Shown: one piece after another, positions 58,601 through 63,989 of the stretch
Layout: every line of letters begins with the position of its first letter
How positions within the stretch are numbered: the stretch's first letter is position 1
Assembly: GCF_001949145.1 (NCBI RefSeq)
Contig: NW_019091430.1
Span: 803,585-867,573, forward strand
Reading direction: 5' to 3'
Length of the DNA stretch: 63,989 nt
Source: Acanthaster planci
Lineage: Eukaryota; Echinodermata; Asteroidea; Valvatida; Acanthasteridae
The notes under the pieces: generated by a model
Databases searched by the model: none
What the model saw: the letters and a program-made list of their open reading frames with translations, nothing else
Told to the model about the DNA's origin: nothing
Program-made: the position numbers and the translations under genes

Positions 58601-61600
58601 ACCGTGGCAGACTTTCGAATGATGGGGACTATGACCACGCTCGTCCGTGGCATCTTCGTTCAGAACGTCGCCGAATTGTGCATTGGATGTTGATCGATGC
58701 TTGGGGGAGCTATCGATTTCCTCCTTCAGTCTCATACTAGAGGTTCGCTTTCTCTCCCCAGGTTCATCATCTACGGGCTTCACGGAATTTGAGTGTCCTC
58801 CCTGAAGCAAGCACGAAAAAAACACCATAACTTTCCTTTTAGATCGAGTCATTTCAAGTAATTTTGCCGAACATCATTTGAAATCGCCACTTGAGGAGTG
58901 CAAAACAACATTATCCTCAGGCAAACTTGAATTCTCAGTTCTGATTGGTCGATACATGGCAACAAACAGTGTGATAAATAATATATAATCAATGTTCTGA
59001 ACTGTGTAATTGCCGAGCCGCTGTCGGTAACTTTTGATATATAACCGTATTGCACGGTTCATATCAAACCCTGCCTAAAGCGCTGTTCTAACTCATCGCA
59101 CTGAGCCATTTTTACGCTAAAAGCAAATGCAACATCTGCATAACTGCAAATTCAAAAGTGGCGTGTTTGCCGTGCTGGCCGTCACGTGTTTAAAAGCACG
59201 TATAGTTCTTTCTTAGTGTAAACCCTGTTTTTGTTGTTGTTGTTGTTGTTACTGAAATATATTAAAACACAAATAATTCCTATGCTCCCTCGATGCAGAA
59301 TTGTGGTACATCGGTGTTACTGTTTTGGCTTTGCACCATATGATATCTTTTTTCTCCTTTTTTATGTAAAGCGCGCATAGTACTGCGCGTCAAGTTTGCT
59401 TGAACATTAATTCGTTATCACGCTCGCGCTCATAGAACAAGGAATAATATAGTGCGTCTGTGTCTCGTATCCGCCTATAGACATAAATAAGGTTATTTAT
59501 GTTTCCACCCCAAGTTGAAGTGCCCTCTTTTGTTCTGCTTGGAGCGGATATCACTCGGCCTTCGGCCTTGTGGCATACGGGACACAGACGCACAACATTA
59601 TTCCGTGCTCCACTCGCGCTCGTGTGATAACTAATATAAATATAAGGCTCGTCATATTAATAGTAGTACGGAGCTCTGGAAGTGCCATCCGACTTGTTCA
59701 GATACCGAGATAATTTCTCTTATTAAGTGGACACATAAAGCGTATTTAGTCGATTTAACGAGATCAATGATGCAGTTAAGTCGACTTCCTAAATTTAGTA
59801 AGTTGACTTGGTGAGATATTTCATGACTTCAAGTCTACTTTCGGAATTCCCTGTGTCGACTTGGCGAGATTATTTATGTAGTTAAGTCGACTCCTTTATT
59901 TGGTGAGACGACTTGGCGAGATAACTTATGTCATCAAGTCTGCTTTTGGAATTCGTGATGTCAACTCGTCGAGATAAATTATGTTGTCAAGTCGACTTTA
60001 CAATTGTGAGAAGACGACTTGGCAAGAAAAATTATGCAGTCAATCCAACTTCCTAATTCTGGTAGGTCGACTTGAAAAGATAATCTATGTCAATGAGTCG
60101 ACCTCCTAATTCTAGTAAGTCGACTTGGCGAGATAACTTATGTTATCAAGTCTGCTTATAAAATTCGCTGTGTGGACTTGGCGATATAAATAATGTTGCA
60201 AGTTGACTTCATAATTCTAGTAAGTCAACTTGGCGAGATAATCCATGTCATCAAGTGTACAACATGCAGGCATAAACCGACTACTCACAAGTGAACGTGA
60301 CCTGCAGCGTTTTTTCTCGCCAAGTCGACTTGCTAGAATTGGGAAATCGACTTGACAGCAAAATTTATTTCGACGAGTCGACATAGTGAACTGAAAGTAG
60401 ACCTGATGACATAAATTATATCGCCAAGTCAACTTACCAGAATTAGGAATTCGACTTGAGTATTTGACTTATCTCGCCAAGGTGACACAAGCAAAATCCG
60501 GAAGTAGACTTGACAACAAAAAGTATCTTTCCGAGACGGCATACCGAGTTCTAGAAGTAGACTTGATGACATACATTATCTCACCAAGTCGATGTACTTG
60601 GATTAGGAAGTCGACTTATTTACATAAATTGTCTCGCCAAGTCAATAGAGGGAACACTGGAAGCAGGCTTGATGTCATAGAATATTTCGCGATGTCGACT
60701 TACTGTAGTTAGGAAGTCGACTTAACAACAACATTTTTCTTGTTAAATCGACTAAATAAGCTTTATAAGTCGACTTACTAAGATAAATTATCTCGTTGTC
60801 TGAACAAGTCGGATGGCACCCATAGAGCGCCGTAGGGGATCAGATGTAGACGCCAATAAACCAAGACGAAGGCATGGAAACTGTACACACTGAGTCTCTG
60901 TCATACTGTGCATTACGCGGTTTACATCCTAAGAGTTATTGCAATCAATTACGAATTAGCTCACAACAAACACGGGGGATGCTTGGTATCCAAACATCAT
61001 GTTAAATGTGGGAGGGATGCCATCATGAAATTTTCTGTCGGCATATTTTTAAGAGTATATGGTAGTCTGATTCCCCCTCTGTCCCTGTTCTAGTCCACGG
61101 TACATGCATGACTTTGTGCTGTCTCCACACTCCTCCCTATGGTGACATCGTGTTGATGACTGAGAGCAATACGCATGTGAAAGTTCACTGTATCCGGGGT
61201 GACTCCACTTGAAAATGTAACTTTAGATTTGATTAGTGATTATTTTGTGTTAACCTGATTGTAGTGGCATTGTAGCATATTCATGATAACTTTAGATGTA
61301 AACTGAAAAAAGACAATGTGAAATACGGAGCAATAATATGTGACAGGAAATTTTTAAAAGCGTTAACATAATCACGCACAAAAATCTGTAATAAATAAAA
61401 CACTCATCACCATCTGTTTTTCGTAGCAGTTAGATAGTCGTTCTAGTATTTTGCTGTTAAATTTCTTTAAATCTCTTCAAAGTACAGTTCCCTTGGTTGT
61501 GCTTATTTTAGTCCCTTTGTTGTAGTCATGTGTTCTGTGTGTCTGTTTATATCTGCATTTTTAGCATTCAAATAATGTACACCTATTTGATGTTTTTAAA

Positions 61601-63722
61601 AGTTTCCGACTGTATATTTCGTATAATTTACATGTTTTAATTTTGTGACTTTTATGATAAATAAACTGTGATTTTTGAAAATTTAATCGTTTTTATTGTA
61701 TTTGGGTGAATCGCCTTAAGCGTCAACTTTTGACAGATTGAAATTAAAAATTAAATGTTATAAAATATTCTTATAGATGTTTGCAAAAACAGTGGAAGTA
61801 AAAATCATCTCATTCGATAATTTTTCAAGGACAGAGGGTGAAATTCTGGGTAGATGGGGGCATACATCCCCCCCACAATTTGATTGGGGGGGTCGGATAG
61901 GCTGTTGAATTACCCCCCACTTCGGGGGGGGGGGAACAGGCGAATTAAAGGTAATTTTCCTTTTGTGCTAAAACGAAAAAAATCTTTAATAAAAAGCAAA
62001 AGCTTTAAGGACGGTATTCTGCTTTTAAGGTTAAGGGGCTTAAGTACCAGTCTGCATAAGATATACTTCTGTATCATAAACAGTGCTCCTAGTGTCACGT
62101 GACACCCCCCTTCAAATTTCCATTCCTGGGCCTTTTTTAAAAGCCATCCACCCCTCCTGTCTTCGGCACCTGATTTCCACCATGCACTTGTCAAGACTAG
62201 GCTAATTGCAAGCAACAGGAAAAAGACTATGACAAAGAGTGCCGTCAAGATCAACCAGCTCCCAAAAGAAAAACAACAGTGGGAAAAAAACTCACACCAA
62301 ACATTTGCATGAGAGACTCGAAAACGAAGAAGACGTAGATAGCAACGACAACCACCAGACACTTCCAAATGTAGGCAAGGTCCTCTGAGGTCGGATCATG
62401 CGTGACGCCGGCTGCTGTCGCATCGTGTGCGTGAAGTCCTACAGCCTGTTGATCAAGACGTAATACACAATGAATTAGTAAAAGCAGCATTCGTCTTTGA
62501 GCGAAATAGAACAAACATTCAAATCCCCATTTTTTAACAAATAACAATTTCAAGGAGGGTAGATTCAGTCGTATAGAGTTAGTGTTCAATTCCTGATGTT
62601 GCACTGCTTTAGTGTGTTGACATTCATTTTTGCGCGAAATTGAATGCACCTCTGTAATCCTACATTCATCTTAATTTGAACTCAATCTGTTTCGGAAAAT
62701 GTGCAGGCGATTCCGCACGAAGTGTTATTTGGAATTAGAATTCGTTTGTGTGCCGACAGAAGTGGTATTCTCAGAAGTGTTTACGTGATTGGTTAAATAT
62801 TTGAATGTTCATGATTGAAATAAACCATTGATGTTATCATTCGAAACTACCGACTATTGTAGGAAACCTACAAACACCAGCGCTGAGGGAACATTCCTTC
62901 TTGTGCTGCGTTTCAGTCATGGAAACCTTAAATTTTTACAGTTAGATAACAAACACACTATAAATGAGTAATATGACATTTATTATCAAAGTGGTGTCAT
63001 GATTTGTGTAACCTTGCATATTCTAATCAAATTGAACGTATATTTGGCGATTTCAAATTACAGCAAATGAAAATGAACAAACACTTCTGAAGGGTCACGG
63101 AAAAGACAAATTTTCAGCGAATAGGAATGCATACGTCAATCCGAAATCCCAATCACGTATTTTGTAACCTTTTCAACGAAACGTAATTCACATTCATTTA
63201 TTTGAAGGGTGCGAAACGAAGTCAAATGCTAGTTATGGCGAAAATGAAACCACGTTTTAAGTCGTTTCCGGAATCTACGTTAAATTGAAATTTTATTTAA
63301 CAAATTAGATCGCACATGCATCTCCCTAAATTGGCTGAGAAAACCTATATTATATCAGCGAAGCCAAATCCACTACCCCCCCCCCGCATTTTACAAGGTC
63401 TAGCATTAGAGATGACAAGCAAGAAAGAGTCGTGGTAAAGATGACCCAGGAGTGTCAAGGATATCAAACGAAATACCCGTAATACCATGCATGGGGTCTA
63501 CGGGCAATTGAAGGAGCAGCACAATCTATTGTATGGATGACACTAAAGATACCTGTGGAATGAGATGCACTACGGCGTCGCCTACCAAGGTAGACACAGC
63601 CAAAGCCATCATAGTTTGCAAGACTTTCAGATAGACGTCCGTACTAAGGCACGGAAGGAAAGCCACACCGGCTATGGCGCAAAGGCTGATGATGAACACG
63701 GCCAGTACGCCATAGCCCCAAA
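55505..63722 (-). CDS. slc39a12-like: ZIP-family zinc transporter B, tandem paralogue of A; six 3' exons, partial
   Basis: The transmembrane half of a second LIV-1 type zinc importer is encoded here. Exons are 63722-63553, 62445-62296, 58801-58603, 58090-57893, 56714-56527 and 55639-55505: 345 residues plus TAG, all with GT-AG borders and the same phases as gene A. It keeps the HNLGDG site in TM4 and [11 protein letters not shown] in TM5, so transport function is likely. Differences from A: the linker before TM3 reads [13 protein letters not shown] and [11 protein letters not shown] with fewer histidines; the cytosolic loop has GGHSNS instead of EGHSHS but gains [10 protein letters not shown]4 is preceded by [16 protein letters not shown]. 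The ectodomain exons lie past the right edge, so whether it has the His-Asp exon is unknown. The order A-then-B in the same orientation shows a tandem duplication. Confidence 0.9.
56527..56714 (-). CDS. slc39a12-like: ZIP B exon: TM5 end to TM7
   Basis: The exon is 188 bp, identical in length to exon 10 of gene A, with a handful of residue changes such as NAEAREW for NEEAREW and VLLSAGLS for ILLNAGLS. Confidence 0.92.
57440..57535 (+). repeat. tRNA-derived SINE-like segment
   Basis: GGTGGTCGAGTGGTCAATACG resembles an internal A box. GTGCGCTCGAGTCCCAC resembles a T-arm and B box. CTGC and GCAG could form an anticodon stem, and a TTTTTTTT terminator follows at 57527-57534. One T-stem pair is mismatched and the anticodon loop is one base too long, so this is a SINE head or tRNA pseudogene. 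It lies in the intron between the TM4-TM5 and TM5-TM7 exons of gene B. Confidence 0.5.
57893..58090 (-). CDS. slc39a12-like: ZIP B exon: TM4-TM5 metal site
   Basis: The exon is 198 bp, with acceptor CAACAG. It contains [19 protein letters not shown] and CHELPHEL. It is three bases longer than its partner in A, whose acceptor has moved. Confidence 0.92.
58603..58801 (-). CDS. slc39a12-like: ZIP B exon: cytosolic loop
   Basis: The exon starts [19 protein letters not shown] after TTCAG, with a TSSMRLKEE core shared with gene A, and ends SKVCH plus one base before GTGAGAG. Confidence 0.87.
58915..59105. repeat. dispersed element related to 21990-22135
   Basis: CAAACTTGAATTCTCAGTTC, CTGATTGGTCGATACATGGC and AACAAACAGTGTGATA recur in reverse complement at 21990-22135. 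It lies in the 3.5 kb intron of gene B. Confidence 0.55.
59412..59635. mobile_element. foldback MITE with CACGAGCGCGAG-type arms
   Basis: The left arm TTATCACGCTCGCGCTCAT, GGAATAATATAGTGCGTCTG and TGTCTCGTATCC pairs with the right arm GCATACGGGACACAGACGCA, CAACATTATTCC and GCGCTCGTGTGATAA. A similar end, CATTATTCCATGCTCC, occurs at 21866, so this is one dispersed family. Confidence 0.6.
59667..60834. mobile_element. 1.17 kb palindromic foldback built of AAGTCGACTT repeats
   Basis: The ends are inverted copies: TACGGAGCTCT with GTGCCATCCGACTTGTTCAG at the left, and CTGAACAAGTCGGATGGCAC with AGAGCGCCGTA at the right. The left half (to about 60250) is a run of roughly 60-bp units with AAGTCGACTT, TTCTAGTAAGTCGACTTGG and CGAGATAA words. 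The right half (from about 60315) carries the same units reversed (TTATCTCGCCAAGTCGACTT). A loop of about 65 bp separates them. The whole element could fold into one long hairpin. It has no coding frame and lies in the 3.5 kb intron of gene B. A TA target duplication is possible. Confidence 0.85.
60835..62295. other. intron sequence of ZIP B, nothing coding
   Basis: The region is AT-rich. It includes a G/C homopolymer patch at 61855-61935, where CCCCCCACTTCGGGGGGG could form a hairpin. The stretch 61440-61690 reads like a 3' untranslated region on the plus strand (AATAAA at 61661), possibly from a retroelement, but no source could be named. Confidence 0.4.
62296..62445 (-). CDS. slc39a12-like: ZIP B exon: linker and TM3
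   Basis: The exon has 50 codons (one more than A), GT-AG bounded with a GTGAGT donor. It encodes [19 protein letters not shown] after a linker with three histidines. Confidence 0.9.
63553..63722 (-). CDS. slc39a12-like: ZIP B exon: TM1-TM2
   Basis: The exon encodes [20 protein letters not shown] and a second segment ending [10 protein letters not shown]. It is 170 bp, the same length as exon 6 of gene A. Confidence 0.92.
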
Positions 63723-63989
63723 CTACAGGGGTTAAACAAAATGCAATGACTGAAGAGTAAGCATTACAAATTATATCAAAACGACGAGAACTGCAACTTT
63801 TTTCATCATGGAGAAAACATGGACGGTGCAACAAAGAACTGTAGTTGCTGAACCGCATAACATAATTATTGACATGATGCAACTTGTCCAATTGAGAAAA
63901 CCTTGCCTTGCAGAGATAAACGGACGTTCAATAAAGCGGTTTCAATCCAACAATTTAGAATATCCCCTCAGTTTTTACACCAATTCCAA

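Noticed and set aside
62251-62649. Extension of the ZIP B TM3 exon upstream to 62649 as one frame
   Set aside because: A CAACAG acceptor at 62446 and phase agreement with gene A set the exon start. The upstream part has no similarity.

Overview
This is a eukaryotic genomic window, not a prokaryotic one. Every recognisable gene is split by GT-AG introns, the assembly has one run of N (24007-24357), and non-coding DNA is full of foldback elements, minisatellites and the self-complementary hexamer TACATG. The protein matches and the TACATG and AGGCCT-rich repeats suggest a marine invertebrate deuterostome (cephalochordate, echinoderm or hemichordate). That placement is an inference and I cannot name the species.

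Four gene loci can be supported, all on the minus strand. (1) 5718-6302: the first two coding exons of a kinesin-2 motor subunit (KIF3B/KRP95-like). The rest would lie left of the window. (2) 21135-23468: a complete four-exon dual-specificity phosphatase of the VHR/DUSP3 type (187 aa). (3) 28865-44175: a complete 11-exon zinc transporter of the ZIP4/ZIP12 (LIV-1) branch of SLC39A, 871 aa, whose ectodomain carries five His-Asp tracts. (4) 55505-63722 and onward past the right edge: the last six exons of a tandem paralogue. A nearly identical extra copy of the first ZIP exon, with its promoter region, lies between the two genes at 48418-48759.

Layout: 1-5.7 kb is TACATG-rich non-coding DNA. 6-18.6 kb is repeat-dominated: TTAA-flanked mini-elements, a 24-bp minisatellite and nested foldbacks. 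19.8-23.5 kb is the phosphatase. 24-28.1 kb holds the gap and a Penelope-like GIY-YIG fragment. 28.8-49.3 kb is ZIP gene A and the extra promoter/exon 1. 49.7-54 kb holds a broken Crypton-type recombinase fragment and small inverted-repeat elements. 55.5-63.99 kb is ZIP gene B, with a 1.17 kb palindromic element in its 3.5 kb intron.

The main biological point is the ZIP pair. These are predicted plasma- or vesicle-membrane zinc importers. In gene A a single exon contains three tandem copies of a module that places a polybasic, furin-like RKRR or RNRR site between His-Asp tracts, so the ectodomain is laid out like a polyprotein precursor. Metal-response-element-like motifs in both promoter copies would fit zinc-dependent control. 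Exon joins given here were built by hand from splice signals, reading phase and family similarity; no alignment was run.
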